A DNA stretch of 64,000 nucleotides from Ruminiclostridium sp. Its GTDB lineage: Bacteria > Bacillota > Clostridia > Oscillospirales > Ruminococcaceae. Below the pieces are notes generated by a model, which made no database searches, had not been told where the DNA came from, and saw nothing but the letters and a program-made list of their open reading frames with translations. This document shows, piece by piece, positions 26,151 to 35,374 of this stretch. The position numbers and the translations under genes were made by a program. Where the stretch lies: positions 1 to 64,000 of the forward strand of contig JAGBLA010000118.1 in assembly GCA_017635675.1 (NCBI GenBank). Direction: 5' to 3'. Within the stretch, counting starts at the first letter, position 1; each line of letters begins with the position of its first letter.

Positions 26151-26831
26151 TTAGCTGTATTTTCTGTAACCCGGGTGTCTGAGTGCGTAATTCTTTCCGA
26201 TATCACACAGCTCGTCTATCTTGTCTTTCGGCAACTCCTGCGCACCTCCAAGCAGCCGTGAAACAAGCGTGGTCTTTGCGACCTGTTCTACGCTCTCCAT
26301 TCTGAAATACGCGGTCATCAGATTTTTACCCATTGTCACCGCGCCGTGATTTGCGAGAAGTATCGCGTCATGGTAGGGGAGAAACTCCGCAATACTGTCG
26401 GCAACTTCATCTGAGCCCGGAGTTGCGTATTCTGCCACAGGCACAGAGCCCAGCAGCATGACAGCTTCCGACATATTGTACCCGTCAAGCGGCACGCGTG
26501 AGACCGCATACCCCGTAGCTATCGGCGGATGAGCGTGAACAACCGCGTTTACCTCCGGGCGCAGCTCATAGCATTTGAGGTGCAGCTTAAACTCGGAAGA
26601 AGGCTTGAAACCGTTCGGTTCTCCCACGACTTTATTTTCCGCGTTCATGGTTATCATCATCTCGGGGGTCATGTATTTTTTGCTTACCCCCGAGGGCGTG
26701 GTAACAAACAGCCCTTCGCCAATGCGAACAGAAATGTTCCCGTCGTTTGACGCTACCATTCCGCGTAACCACAGATTTTCACCTATCTCGCAAATCTGCT
26801 TTTTTATATCATAAATTTCCTGTTCAGTCAT
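26151..26831 (-). CDS. class II aldolase, L-fuculose-phosphate aldolase-like
   Basis: 226 residues. Zinc-dependent aldolase/epimerase fold: SNDGNISVR near 28, TPSGVSK near 45, PSSEFKLH near 77, the zinc pair in VVHAHPP near 98 and a third zinc His in LLANHGAVTMG near 158. Probably cleaves a ketose 1-phosphate (fuculose or similar) to dihydroxyacetone phosphate and an aldehyde. No isomerase or kinase of such a pathway is adjacent. Confidence 0.88.
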   Translation of the reverse strand: MTEQEIYDIKKQICEIGENLWLRGMVASNDGNISVRIGEGLFVTTPSGVSKKYMTPEMMITMNAENKVVGEPNGFKPSSEFKLHLKCYELRPEVNAVVHAHPPIATGYAVSRVPLDGYNMSEAVMLLGSVPVAEYATPGSDEVADSIAEFLPYHDAILLANHGAVTMGKNLMTAYFRMESVEQVAKTTLVSRLLGGAQELPKDKIDELCDIGKNYALRHPGYRKYS

Positions 26832-26842
26832 ATTTCTCCTTT

Positions 26843-27700
26843 TCAGAAATCGGGCGTCATGTCAAGTGTATCACAGCCCTTTAACTGGGTGAACCCTTCA
26901 AGTCCGAGCTCAGCACATCTGTCGATGACCTTTTCGTATTCAAAGCTTGTGAGTTTCCGGTTTATCTCGGGAAACCTCTCCGCGTCATAGCAGGGAGTAT
27001 ATTGCCGCATTATGCTCACAAGCGGACGGTCGGGAAGTTCTGCTATCTTCTCCATAAGCGTCATGCTGTCGCGGTATGCTTTCGGCAAAACGAGGTGACG
27101 GACTATAACACCCGAGGTCATGATGTCACCGTCAAACTCCGCTCTCGGTTGCTGACGGAGCATTTCTTTCAGCGCGGGAAATGCTCTCTCAAAATAATCG
27201 GGAGCAGAGGAATACCTTGCGGATAATTCTGTGCTGTAATACTTTAAATCGGGCAAGTAAATATCCACAAGCCCGTCAAGCATTTTCAGCGTTTCCACAT
27301 TTTCATACCCGCCGCAGTTATACACCACGGGAATACCGAGCTCAGACCTGCACTCACGCAGGACATCGGCTATCCTGTCCGCGAAATGCGTTCCCGTCAC
27401 GAGGTTTATATTGTGCGCTCCCGCCGCTTTCAGCTCAAACATCATCTCCCGCAGTCGTTCAGCCGTGATATCCTCACCCTTCAGCCCGTGGCTTATGGGG
27501 TAATTCTGACAGAACGCACAGCGCATATTGCACCCCGAGAAGAATATCGCGCCGCTGCCGCGTTTGCCGCTTATGCAGGGCTCCTCACCGAAATGCAGCA
27601 TATACTTTGCGACCCGTATCCTGTCCGACGCTCCGCAGTACCCGACACGAACGCTCCTGTCAACTCCGCACTCACGGGGACAAAGCCTGCACTCACCCAT
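26843..27700 (-). CDS. radical SAM protein, PflX/COG1313-type activating enzyme homologue
   Basis: 285 residues. N-terminal Cys motif CRLCPRECGVDR, then a radical SAM cluster CNMRCAFC near residue 57 (CxxxCxxC), NCGGYENVETL and a DIYLPDLKY strand. Similar to the family annotated as pyruvate formate-lyase activating enzyme-like PflX, whose target protein is not established. No glycyl-radical enzyme is adjacent. The end of the downstream gene order overlaps: its start overlaps the preceding unknown gene by 8 bases. Confidence 0.85.
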   Translation of the reverse strand: MGECRLCPRECGVDRSVRVGYCGASDRIRVAKYMLHFGEEPCISGKRGSGAIFFSGCNMRCAFCQNYPISHGLKGEDITAERLREMMFELKAAGAHNINLVTGTHFADRIADVLRECRSELGIPVVYNCGGYENVETLKMLDGLVDIYLPDLKYYSTELSARYSSAPDYFERAFPALKEMLRQQPRAEFDGDIMTSGVIVRHLVLPKAYRDSMTLMEKIAELPDRPLVSIMRQYTPCYDAERFPEINRKLTSFEYEKVIDRCAELGLEGFTQLKGCDTLDMTPDF

Positions 27701-28910
27701 TCTTTATCTCCTCACCGAATTTCTCCGCACACTCGAACGCGTACAGTATCTCCCCCTGATATTCGGGGTCTTCGCGGTAGGTCATCGGGTCAAAATGCGC
27801 CAGCTTATAACATAATGTGACAAGAACGGAATACTGTTTCATTTTCATCAGCCTGTCCATTGCCGTCCAGTAGTTTTCTATGGTATGCTTTTTGAGATAT
27901 TGTTTCAGATCACCGCTTTGCCCGTTGTGTCTGAACATATTCTCACACTGCGCCGCAAGAGCCGCCGTGGCGTAATACATGGTGTAGCTGTCCATAACGC
28001 TCGCAAGGTCTTTCATGTTCACGGGCGGCAGCTCGGTCTTTGTAAATCCGATTATCATGTGAATGAATGTGTTGGCTATCTCAATGCCGTTTCCGTTGCT
28101 CACTATATTGATAAGGTCGGAGGAAAGGTCGCTCAGCTTTTTCTCACGCTCAAAGCTTGTCATTTCAAACACCGTATTCTTACCATAAAGCTCGGATATG
28201 TGAAATCCGCCGTATGTTATCGCGAAAAGCGCGGAAAAGCTTATCCGCGTATTCGTTTCCGAGAGGTCGGCTATGCATTTGCCCCGATTCGCGTAAAGCA
28301 CCGCGTTTACGTCCTCGATAGAGGCGGGACGGCTGTTTACCTTGAGATTTGTGCTGAAACGGCGGTAGTTGTACTTGTCGATAAGCTCCTTGTATTGAAT
28401 GGTGTTCTGCATTCCGTATTTCACCGCCGCGAGCCGCACGGATTCGAGCATTATCTTTGCCCGCTTGTTGAGGTTCAGACTGTCCTTGTCGGAGCTTTGC
28501 TGCACCTTCCGCTTTTTCGGCTTGATGTCTTCATTCAGCAGGTCCAGCTCCGCAGGCTCGGGCTCTCTCACATACGCCTTGTCACCGTCGCACATAACTC
28601 CCGAAATTCTGATATTCTCATAGTTGTACAGCTTTTTCAGCAGTAAAGCCGTGCGTATGATATCGAAGTCACGCTCTCTCACCCTTTTCAGATAGTGGTC
28701 GCAGCACTCGGAAAAACACCTGTCCCCGATGAACACAAGGTCAAAGACGTTTATCCCTATCTTCAACGCTGCCTCACAGCACGAACTTCCGAATATGTAC
28801 TCCTTCATTCTCATAAGAAACGCGACGGTGGTCTTCTCCGAAAGTATGACGCGAGGGGAGAATGTGAATGATTTCAGACACTTCGGTATGTCTGTGACAG
28901 TAATTTCCAT
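27693..28910 (-). CDS. unknown protein, 405 residues
   Basis: I do not recognise a family. Soluble, mixed alpha/beta N-terminus with several Cys (CC at 44-45, CFSECCDH at 65-72), a charged KPKKRKVQQ linker near 130, and an all-helical C-terminal half that may hold TPR-like repeats (SYTMYYATAALAAQCENMF, YWTAMDRLMKMKQYSVLVTLCYKLAHFDP). AAGGGG ribosome site. Overlaps the radical SAM gene by 8 bases, implying coupled expression. Confidence 0.6.
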   Translation of the reverse strand: MEITVTDIPKCLKSFTFSPRVILSEKTTVAFLMRMKEYIFGSSCCEAALKIGINVFDLVFIGDRCFSECCDHYLKRVRERDFDIIRTALLLKKLYNYENIRISGVMCDGDKAYVREPEPAELDLLNEDIKPKKRKVQQSSDKDSLNLNKRAKIMLESVRLAAVKYGMQNTIQYKELIDKYNYRRFSTNLKVNSRPASIEDVNAVLYANRGKCIADLSETNTRISFSALFAITYGGFHISELYGKNTVFEMTSFEREKKLSDLSSDLINIVSNGNGIEIANTFIHMIIGFTKTELPPVNMKDLASVMDSYTMYYATAALAAQCENMFRHNGQSGDLKQYLKKHTIENYWTAMDRLMKMKQYSVLVTLCYKLAHFDPMTYREDPEYQGEILYAFECAEKFGEEIKNG

Positions 28911-28938
28911 TCACTTTTCCCCCTTTTCTATCTAAATA

Positions 28939-29760
28939 TCACTTTACTATTATAGTATATATTTCGCTTTTTGTAAACCCATATTTTTTCGCGGCTTCCT
29001 TGCAGGCTTCGGAAGTTTTCATGCCGCCGCCTATCAGCTCGCGGGCATATTCCGCGGCAGCGCTTATGTCGCTTTTCGCTCCGTGTTCTTCCGTACAGCC
29101 CTCCACCACGAGAACATACTCGCCCTTCGGGGTCTTGTCCGAGTAATACTCTATCATTTCGGAGACAGTTCCCCTCTTCACTTCCTCGTGAATTTTCGTA
29201 AGCTCCCGACAAAGTGATATCCGCCTGTCCCCGAGATATCGATACAGGTCGTCAAGCGTGTTTTTCAGCTTGTGGGGAGCCTCATAGAAAATCAGCGTGT
29301 GCCGCAGACTTTTTATCTCCTCCAGATGTGCGGTACGCTGCTTTTTCGTGACGCTTAAAAAACCCTCGAACGAGAACCGCGACGTTGAAAGCCCCGATAC
29401 CGCAAGCGCCGACATTGCCGCGGTAGGGGAGGGGACTACGAAAACATCTATCCCGCGCTCTGCGCATATCCTCACAAGGTCTTCCCCAGGGTCGGAAATG
29501 CAGGGCATTCCCGCGTCGGTGACGATTGCGCAGCTCTCTCCCGCCGCAATGCGGTCGGCTATGTATTCTCCCTTTTCCCGGAGGTTGTGCTCGTAGTAGC
29601 TTACCAGCGGCTTTTTTATCCCGAAGTGCGTCAGCAGCTTCAGCGTGACCCGTGTATCCTCGGCGGCGATGAAATCCACCTCCGAAAGCACTTCAAGCGC
29701 TCTCGGGGTCATGTCGGAAAGATTCCCTATGGGAGTACCCACAACATACAGTGCAGACAT
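28939..29760 (-). CDS. rsmI: 16S rRNA (cytidine1402-2'-O)-methyltransferase RsmI
   Basis: 273 residues. Tetrapyrrole-methylase fold: LYVVGTPIGNLSDMTPRA at 4-21, AAEDTRVTLKLL, VTDAGMPCISDPG and FYEAPHKLKNTL. Methylates the ribose of C1402 in 16S rRNA. It is the first gene of the leftward run on this side of the AT-rich gap. The ribosome site (GAGG, about 12 bases) is weak. Confidence 0.95.
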   Translation of the reverse strand: MSALYVVGTPIGNLSDMTPRALEVLSEVDFIAAEDTRVTLKLLTHFGIKKPLVSYYEHNLREKGEYIADRIAAGESCAIVTDAGMPCISDPGEDLVRICAERGIDVFVVPSPTAAMSALAVSGLSTSRFSFEGFLSVTKKQRTAHLEEIKSLRHTLIFYEAPHKLKNTLDDLYRYLGDRRISLCRELTKIHEEVKRGTVSEMIEYYSDKTPKGEYVLVVEGCTEEHGAKSDISAAAEYARELIGGGMKTSEACKEAAKKYGFTKSEIYTIIVK

Positions 29761-30036
29761 TCTATATCATACCTCACATATGTTCATACCAAATTTTACT
29801 TTATGTTTTTGCCTGAAAATACCCGCAGCGTAAAGCGCATTGTCAAGCGGTTAATCAACATATTCAACCGAGTTTTCAACTGTTCATAGCATGGAAAAGC
29901 CCCTTTTTCGGCAAGTTTTCAACCGTTTTTTGTCGGATTTTTGTACTGAATATCTTTTTACAGTTTGTATTTTACATTTATTTACTATCATTTTACATTC
30001 ATTTGCTTTGTTCATAAAAAAATCTTTTCGGAAAAC

Positions 30037-30200
30037 CCGCAAACCCTATTGTTAATCACTATTGAAAGCATACTAAAAATAACTTGTTTTTCATGTTATA
30101 TCCTATGTATTTTGCACAAATTAAATGCTTTGCGGTTTTCACTCTGAGATGTTGAAATATTTAGTCTGTTAAAAAATCCGCAAACTATATTGTTAATCGC
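30037..30200 (+). repeat. two 23-base direct repeats in the AT-rich gap
   Basis: Copies at 30037-30059 and 30178-30200 (141 bases apart) agree at 20 of 23 positions; each begins CCGCAAAC and contains TATTGTTAATC. Confidence 0.7.
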
Positions 30201-30219
30201 ATTTCTAACACTTTCCACA

Positions 30220-30251
30220 GAGTTTTCAACATAAATTGCGGTTGAAAACTC
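30220..30251. repeat. inverted repeat GAGTTTTCAAC / GTTGAAAACTC
   Basis: Perfect 11-base arms (30220-30230, 30241-30251) around a 10-base spacer, next to CTTTCCACA. The half-site GTTTTCAACA also occurs at 35351-35360 upstream of dnaA. Confidence 0.75.
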
Positions 30252-30399
30252 AAACTTAACATTTTCCGCGAATGTAAAGTTAAACGTGGAAAAATCGTGA
30301 TTTAGGTTACAGTTAAGTGACAATAATACAAAAAGTAAAGATTTTTCACTTGACAATTACGAAAAAACGTATCAATGCGTCAAAGAAAGGAGCCGCAAA

Positions 30400-30669
30400 A
30401 TGCGCGGAGTAAACAAGCTTGTCATCGAGGTGCGCCCGGAGGACGAATACTACGAGAAAGCGCTGCTGTTCATACGTCCCGATAAGTTAAACGATGTTCA
30501 TCTGCTGTCCGTGGACGCAGAGAGATTACTCACAGAAATAAACAGCGGACATTCTACAAAAAATCATCATAGACCCGACCCGATATTCCTGCTGCTTGCG
30601 GGGATATCTGCGGGCTCCGCCATATCGTGGCTGATAATGCTTGCACTGGGTCTCATCAGCCCGCAGTGA
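30400..30669 (+). CDS. small membrane-anchored protein of unknown function
   Basis: 89 residues, AGGAG ribosome site. Soluble N-terminus (about 60 residues, LVIEVRPEDEYYEKALLFIRP) and one C-terminal helix (about 63-84). No recognised family. It faces remB and their 3' ends overlap by 14 bases. It lies where gyrB is usually found. Confidence 0.6.
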   Translation: MRGVNKLVIEVRPEDEYYEKALLFIRPDKLNDVHLLSVDAERLLTEINSGHSTKNHHRPDPIFLLLAGISAGSAISWLIMLALGLISPQ

Positions 30670-30904
30670 TACTGTTCAGCCGCTTTCTGAGCGTGAGCGG
30701 GCTTACATTGCTGATATACACGATATCGGTGCATACGATGATACTTTTTGGCATATCAAGAGACACATAGTATATTTTACCATGTTTTTGACAGACAGAC
30801 AAATATTCATTCATATATTTCTGCACGGTCACTTTCTCGATATCGAATATTCCCACTATATCATCTGTATGAACAGATACGTCACTTCCGAGATGAAGAT
30901 ACAT
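30656..30904 (-). CDS. remB: RemB/YaaB-like DUF370 protein
   Basis: 82 residues, 2 bases after the recF stop. MYLHLGSDVSVHTDDIVGIFDIEK at the start is the DUF370 pattern of Bacillus YaaB (RemB), which lies between recF and gyrB and affects matrix genes; RemA relatives bind DNA as rings. The C-terminal half is less conserved. gyrB does not follow. Confidence 0.8.
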   Translation of the reverse strand: MYLHLGSDVSVHTDDIVGIFDIEKVTVQKYMNEYLSVCQKHGKIYYVSLDMPKSIIVCTDIVYISNVSPLTLRKRLNSITAG

Positions 30905-30906
30905 TT

Positions 30907-32040
30907 TTATCCCTCTTTCAGCTCAAATCTTCCCCCGCTCACGTTCCATATCTGCCCGTTCTCGAATTTATCCGTGTCGGCAAGATTACAGGACGTAATA
31001 AACACCTGATGTTCGTCTATATGGTTAATTATAAACGAGCGCCGCACCGCGTCAAGCTCGCTCAGAACGTCGTCAAGGATTATAACGGGAAGGTCGCCGC
31101 TCTTGTCGCGTATCATCTGAGCCTCCGCGAGTTTGAGCGCCACGGCAATGCTGCGTATCTGACCCTGTGACGCGAAATCCTTCGCGTTCATGCCGTCTAT
31201 GGCGAATGAAACATCGTCCCTGTGCGCGCCTACGAGTGTGTATTTCATTTTCAGCTCCCGCTCGTAAGTCTCCGTGAGCCGCCGCTTGTAGGTGTCGTAC
31301 ATAAGCTCCACGTCCTCGGCGGTGAAGGGTGTCTCACCCATGACGGTGCTTTCATAGCGCATGGTGAGCTGCTCGGCGCCGCCGTTTATCTGACCGTAGA
31401 ACCTCGCTGCAAGCGCGGAAAGGCTCCCGAAGTGGCGTATCCGCCCGCACATGACGTTCACGCCGAACTTCGCTATCGTGTCGTTCCAGCTTTCGAGCAT
31501 GAGCGCCGCGCTTTTGTCGCCGGGCTCCATGTTTATCAGAATGTTGTTCTTCTGTTTCAGAGCCTTGTTGTATTCATAAAGTTTCACATTATGAACGCGG
31601 TTTATCATGTTCGCCACAAAATCCACGTAATCCCGCCTTACAGACGGGTCTCCCTTTACGATATACAGGTCTTCGGGTATAAACAGCACGTATCTCAACG
31701 CGCCGTATAACTTTTCAGCCTCTTTAAGCTCGATATCGTTGAATTTCAGCCTGCACCTGCTGCCCTTTTGTTCATACCGTATTACGTTCTCTTTATCGGG
31801 CATACTGTCAAAGGTGAAGGAAAGCTCTATCGCGGTCTGCTTTTCGGCAGAGCCGAAGGGTATAAGCTCCGCTGGGCGGGTGCTGCGAAAGCTTTTCCCG
31901 AAACAGACAGAAATAGCCTCACACAGATTTGTTTTGCCCTGAGCGTTGTTTCCGGTGAAGATGTTCACCTTCGGGTCAAAAATAAAATCAGCAGAGGCTA
32001 TATTTCTGAAATTTCTTACCGATAAAGACTTGATTATCAT
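30907..32040 (-). CDS. recF: DNA replication and repair protein RecF
   Basis: 377 residues. SMC-like ATPase that loads RecA at gaps: FTGNNAQGKTNLCEAI (Walker A, about 30-45), ASQGQIRSIAVALKLAEA (signature) and PVIILDDVLSELD (Walker B/D-loop). Normal length and normal place behind yaaA. Confidence 0.96.
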   Translation of the reverse strand: MIIKSLSVRNFRNIASADFIFDPKVNIFTGNNAQGKTNLCEAISVCFGKSFRSTRPAELIPFGSAEKQTAIELSFTFDSMPDKENVIRYEQKGSRCRLKFNDIELKEAEKLYGALRYVLFIPEDLYIVKGDPSVRRDYVDFVANMINRVHNVKLYEYNKALKQKNNILINMEPGDKSAALMLESWNDTIAKFGVNVMCGRIRHFGSLSALAARFYGQINGGAEQLTMRYESTVMGETPFTAEDVELMYDTYKRRLTETYERELKMKYTLVGAHRDDVSFAIDGMNAKDFASQGQIRSIAVALKLAEAQMIRDKSGDLPVIILDDVLSELDAVRRSFIINHIDEHQVFITSCNLADTDKFENGQIWNVSGGRFELKEG

Positions 32041-32058
32041 TACTTACTGTTATTTCCT

Positions 32059-32286
32059 TTATTCCTTTATCCTGCAAGTATATTCTTCTGTTCCTTCCTC
32101 AAAGTTCACAGTCACGGTGTCGCCGTCATACAGTTTCTTTCCGCGCATCATGCACACCTCGCCGTTGACCTCGACAATCCCGTCGGAGATCATAAGCTTT
32201 GCCATGCCGCCTGTCTCGGCGATGTTTGCGAACTTTAAGAACTGTTCAAGTTTTATGAAAGGAGGAACAACTTCAACAACTGTCAT
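32059..32286 (-). CDS. yaaA: S4-domain RNA-binding protein YaaA
   Basis: 75 residues. S4-like fold: PPFIKLEQFLKFANIAETGGMAKLMISDGIVEVNGE. Lies between dnaN and recF as in other Firmicutes, where it is associated with ribosome assembly. Confidence 0.92.
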   Translation of the reverse strand: MTVVEVVPPFIKLEQFLKFANIAETGGMAKLMISDGIVEVNGEVCMMRGKKLYDGDTVTVNFEEGTEEYTCRIKE

Positions 32287-32307
32287 ATCATTACCCTTTG
32301 TAATATC

Positions 32308-33408
32308 TTACTTACTTCTTACGGGGAGTACAATACCCACAAAGCTGTCATCTTCGAGAGGACGTATTCTTATGGGGTAAAGCGGGCCCGAGAAATCCAC
32401 TCTTACCTCGTCACACTCGCTGTTTTTAAGGGCGTCTATCATATACTTTGCGTTGAATGCTATTTCAAGTTTATCGCCTGTATATTGAATGGGAAGGTCC
32501 GCGTTCATCTTACCGACAGAAGTCTTTATCCCGATGTGCATGGAGTCGTCGTTGAATGTACAGATGACCGGGCATTTGTACTTGTCGGTGTTGAGGACGA
32601 GAGTTCTGTCAAGTGCTGCGGCAAAATCCACCGCGTTCACGACAGCGCTCGATTTCTCCTCAAAGCCCATTATCTTCTCATAGTCGATGAAATCGCCGTC
32701 AAGCAGGCGTGAGATGATGATATAGTCGTCCTTTGAAAAGCATATCTGGTTTCGGTCTATGCAGATACTTATATTCTTTTCGTTGGGCTCATCGGAAAGC
32801 ATCTTCATGAACTCGTCAAGGGTCTTTTTCGGCACCACGAAATCTATGTCATTATATGTAACGTTCTCGGTGCGTTTCGCCATACGCACGCCGTCAACGC
32901 TCACGACGCTTAGCACGTTGTCCTTGATATGGAACTTGCTTCCCATGTGGACGGGCTTGATATCCGTCACAGCCACCGCGTGGATAGTCTGGCGTATCAT
33001 GCTCTTCATGACGGATTCATCTACCTCGAAGGTTATGTCGCGTTTCAGCTCGGGGATATTGGGGTAGTTGTCGCCCGAGGTACCGATAAGATCCACCACG
33101 ACGCTGCCCGAGGTTATCCTTATGTTTTCGCCGCTTGTGGAGATATCCACTGTGCCTGAGGGCATTTTGCGTATGGTATCGCCGAATATTCGCGCGTTTA
33201 CTACTATCTCGCCGTCCTCGACAGCCTCCTCGGGGTCTATTATGCACTTGATACCCATTTCAAGGTCATATCCCGTAATGGTGAGGCGGTTGTTTTTAAG
33301 GCACATGAGAACGCCCTCAAGCGCAGGAATGCTTGAACGTGCCGAGCTTGCCTTTGACGCGTTTGAAAGTGCGTCGGAGAGTTTATTCTTTTCAATGGTA
33401 AATCTCAT
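32308..33408 (-). CDS. dnaN: DNA polymerase III beta sliding clamp
   Basis: 366 residues, AAAGGA ribosome site. Three clamp folds; MRFTIEKNKLSDAL start, ALEGVLMCL, and the C-terminal IRPLEDDSFVGIVLPVRSK, the typical clamp end (usually P-M/V-R). Separated from dnaA by 517 bases. Confidence 0.96.
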   Translation of the reverse strand: MRFTIEKNKLSDALSNASKASSARSSIPALEGVLMCLKNNRLTITGYDLEMGIKCIIDPEEAVEDGEIVVNARIFGDTIRKMPSGTVDISTSGENIRITSGSVVVDLIGTSGDNYPNIPELKRDITFEVDESVMKSMIRQTIHAVAVTDIKPVHMGSKFHIKDNVLSVVSVDGVRMAKRTENVTYNDIDFVVPKKTLDEFMKMLSDEPNEKNISICIDRNQICFSKDDYIIISRLLDGDFIDYEKIMGFEEKSSAVVNAVDFAAALDRTLVLNTDKYKCPVICTFNDDSMHIGIKTSVGKMNADLPIQYTGDKLEIAFNAKYMIDALKNSECDEVRVDFSGPLYPIRIRPLEDDSFVGIVLPVRSK

Positions 33409-33925
33409 TACGTTTATCCTTTCCGATGAATACAGCTTAATATAGACTTAATATATAATGACTTTTGTTATTGGAACAATGTCAGATAAACTTGTCCGTT
33501 TTTTACAGGAAGAAAAGTTCCCGCTTTAAAAAGCAAAGAATATATATTATTTTATTAGTAGTTATAGGGACGGGCAATCAGTGGAAAATTCTTCCGCTGC
33601 GCATTGCAGAGCCTTTTGCCCGGTTGATTTGAGAGTTGATAAAATGTTGTCAGTGTTAAGAGAGCTTTCAACTATCCCACAATTGAACTTTTTCCTTTTC
33701 ACCGGGAAATAATTGTTGAAGGATAAGTTAAATTCTGTCAGAATAACTACATATTATGATATAAAGAATTATATCTATATTATGGTAATTTCAACCTATA
33801 ATATGCGCCGCTTTTCGGTAATACTGCACAGTTACGGAAAAGCTAACGGAAACCGCGCCCGATACCCTCGACAAAGGGGGACATCTTTTAACCGAAATAC
33901 GTTCTCAACACAAGACTGTGGAAAA
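33409..33925. other. dnaA-dnaN intergenic region, candidate oriC segment
   Basis: 517 bases, no gene. AT-rich blocks (TATATATTATTTTATTA near 33541, and 33745-33800). DnaA-box-like sequences: TTTTCCACA on minus at 33917-33925, TTTTCCACT on minus at 33580-33588, TTATCCTT at 33414 and inverted near 33717. A possible dnaN promoter on minus (TTGTTC 33479-33474, TATATT 33455-33450) is weak. In Bacillus the unwinding site lies in this interval. Confidence 0.5.
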
Positions 33926-35308
33926 TCAGAGATTGCTTATGTTCTTTATCAGGTCTTCCACCGTGGCGCGGTAGGCGGGGTCGGTCTGCATGACCTTCTT
34001 CACCTTGCTCGTGGCATATACCACGGTCGAGTGGTCGCGCCCGCCGAACTCCTTGCCGATGTTGGTATAGGAAAGGTCTGTTACCTTGCTTATGACGTAC
34101 ATTGCGACCTGTCTTGCGGTGGAGACCTGGGAATTGCGGTTCTTTGAGCGCATTTCCTCGGGAGAAACATTGAAGATGTGCGAAACGTCGGTTATCACAT
34201 GGTCAACAGTTACAGGCACAGGCTGCTGGTCATTGCTCATAACGTCCTTGATAGTATTCTGCGCCATGATGATAGTCGGCGGGTTGCCGGTTATAAGCAC
34301 TACCTGGTGAATTTTCACGATAGCGCCCTCAATTTGACGGATATTGTTTTTAAGTCTCTCCGCCATGTACTCCATGACATTGTTGGGTATGCGAAGGTCA
34401 AGAAGCTCGGCTTTTCGCTTGATGATAGCGAGCCTTGTCTCAAACTCCGGCGGCGCGATGTCCGCGAGAAGTCCCCACTCAAAGCGGGTGCGCAGCCTGT
34501 CCTCGATGTCGTTTATCTCCTTCGGGGGTCGGTCGGAGGTAAGGATTATCTCCTTGCCTCTGCGGTGCAGCTCCTCAAAGGTATGGAAAAGCTCGTTCTG
34601 GCTCTCCTTCTTGCCCGAGAAGAACTGCACGTCATCGACGAGCAGCATATCCGCGTTCCTGTACTTTCTCTTGAAATCTTCGGTGGAGTTGTACTTTACG
34701 CTGTTGACGAACTCGTTGACGAATGTCTCCGCCGAGCAGTAAACGATGTTGCAGCCGGGGCGGCGCGCTTCCACTTCATTCTTTATCGCGTAGAGAAGGT
34801 GTGTCTTTCCGAGACCCGGCTCGCTGTAAATATACAGCGGGTTGAAATCGGGCTTGTCCAGTGCTATCGACTTGCACGCCGCGCAGGCGAGACGGTTGCT
34901 CTCACCGACTATGAATGTATCGAAGGTGTATTTATAGTTGCTGTTCTCCTCTGTTTCGTGGAGAGTGGTCTTCATGTACGGGTCGTCGTCGAGCTCGGGA
35001 ATGGGAGCCGAGACTCTTACCTTTTCCTCGGGAGATATAGTGTCGTCCTCTTTTGTGATGTACTTTATCTCAACATCAAATCCGAGTATCTCCTTGAAAT
35101 TCTTCTTGAACATTTTGTCATAGTTTTCCTCGATTATTTTCTTGACATAATCGCTTGTTATGAAAAGAATGACGGTATTTCCCTGTAATTTTATAGGCTT
35201 TATCGGCTTGATGAAAAGGTTCCGCGCGACATCGGTTATGTCGAGGCGATTTGTCATCATATCGAAAATATCGCTGAATGAATTAAGTTCATTTTCGGAG
35301 GAGCTCAT
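33926..35308 (-). CDS. dnaA: chromosomal replication initiator DnaA
   Basis: 460 residues, AAGGGA ribosome site. Domain I to about 90, short acidic linker, AAA+ domain from about 125 with Walker A PGLGKTHLL, Walker B LLVDDVQFF and sensor region TSDRPP, then the DNA-binding domain with TNIGKEFGGRDHSTVVYA. Opens the origin and controls its own promoter; a perfect DnaA box stands in its leader. Confidence 0.98.
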   Translation of the reverse strand: MSSSENELNSFSDIFDMMTNRLDITDVARNLFIKPIKPIKLQGNTVILFITSDYVKKIIEENYDKMFKKNFKEILGFDVEIKYITKEDDTISPEEKVRVSAPIPELDDDPYMKTTLHETEENSNYKYTFDTFIVGESNRLACAACKSIALDKPDFNPLYIYSEPGLGKTHLLYAIKNEVEARRPGCNIVYCSAETFVNEFVNSVKYNSTEDFKRKYRNADMLLVDDVQFFSGKKESQNELFHTFEELHRRGKEIILTSDRPPKEINDIEDRLRTRFEWGLLADIAPPEFETRLAIIKRKAELLDLRIPNNVMEYMAERLKNNIRQIEGAIVKIHQVVLITGNPPTIIMAQNTIKDVMSNDQQPVPVTVDHVITDVSHIFNVSPEEMRSKNRNSQVSTARQVAMYVISKVTDLSYTNIGKEFGGRDHSTVVYATSKVKKVMQTDPAYRATVEDLIKNISNL

Positions 35309-35323
35309 TACAATTTTCCCTTC

Positions 35324-35332
35324 TGTGGATAA
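35324..35332 (-). promoter_or_regulatory. DnaA box TTATCCACA
   Basis: Exact consensus on minus, about 16 bases before the dnaA ATG. GTTTTCAACA (35351-35360) and GTTGAAAA (35389-35396) flank it. Confidence 0.85.
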
Positions 35333-35374
35333 TGGTTTAAAATTAAAAAAGTTTTCAACATAATACGTGATAAT

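Larger units (their letters stand above)
29761..30399. other. 640-base AT-rich intergenic region with repeated motifs, origin candidate part
   Basis: No coding frame with a ribosome site until 30400. Contents: GTTTTCAAC at 29872, 29915 and 30222 and inverted at 30241; two 23-base near-identical copies at 30037-30059 and 30178-30200; DnaA-box-like CTTTCCACA (30211-30219) and CGTGGAAAA (30285-30293). It divides rsmI (left) from the remB-recF-dnaN-dnaA block. Confidence 0.55.

Noticed and set aside
34178..35188. 336-codon + frame opposite dnaA
   Set aside because: Shadow of dnaA; amino acid composition implausible.
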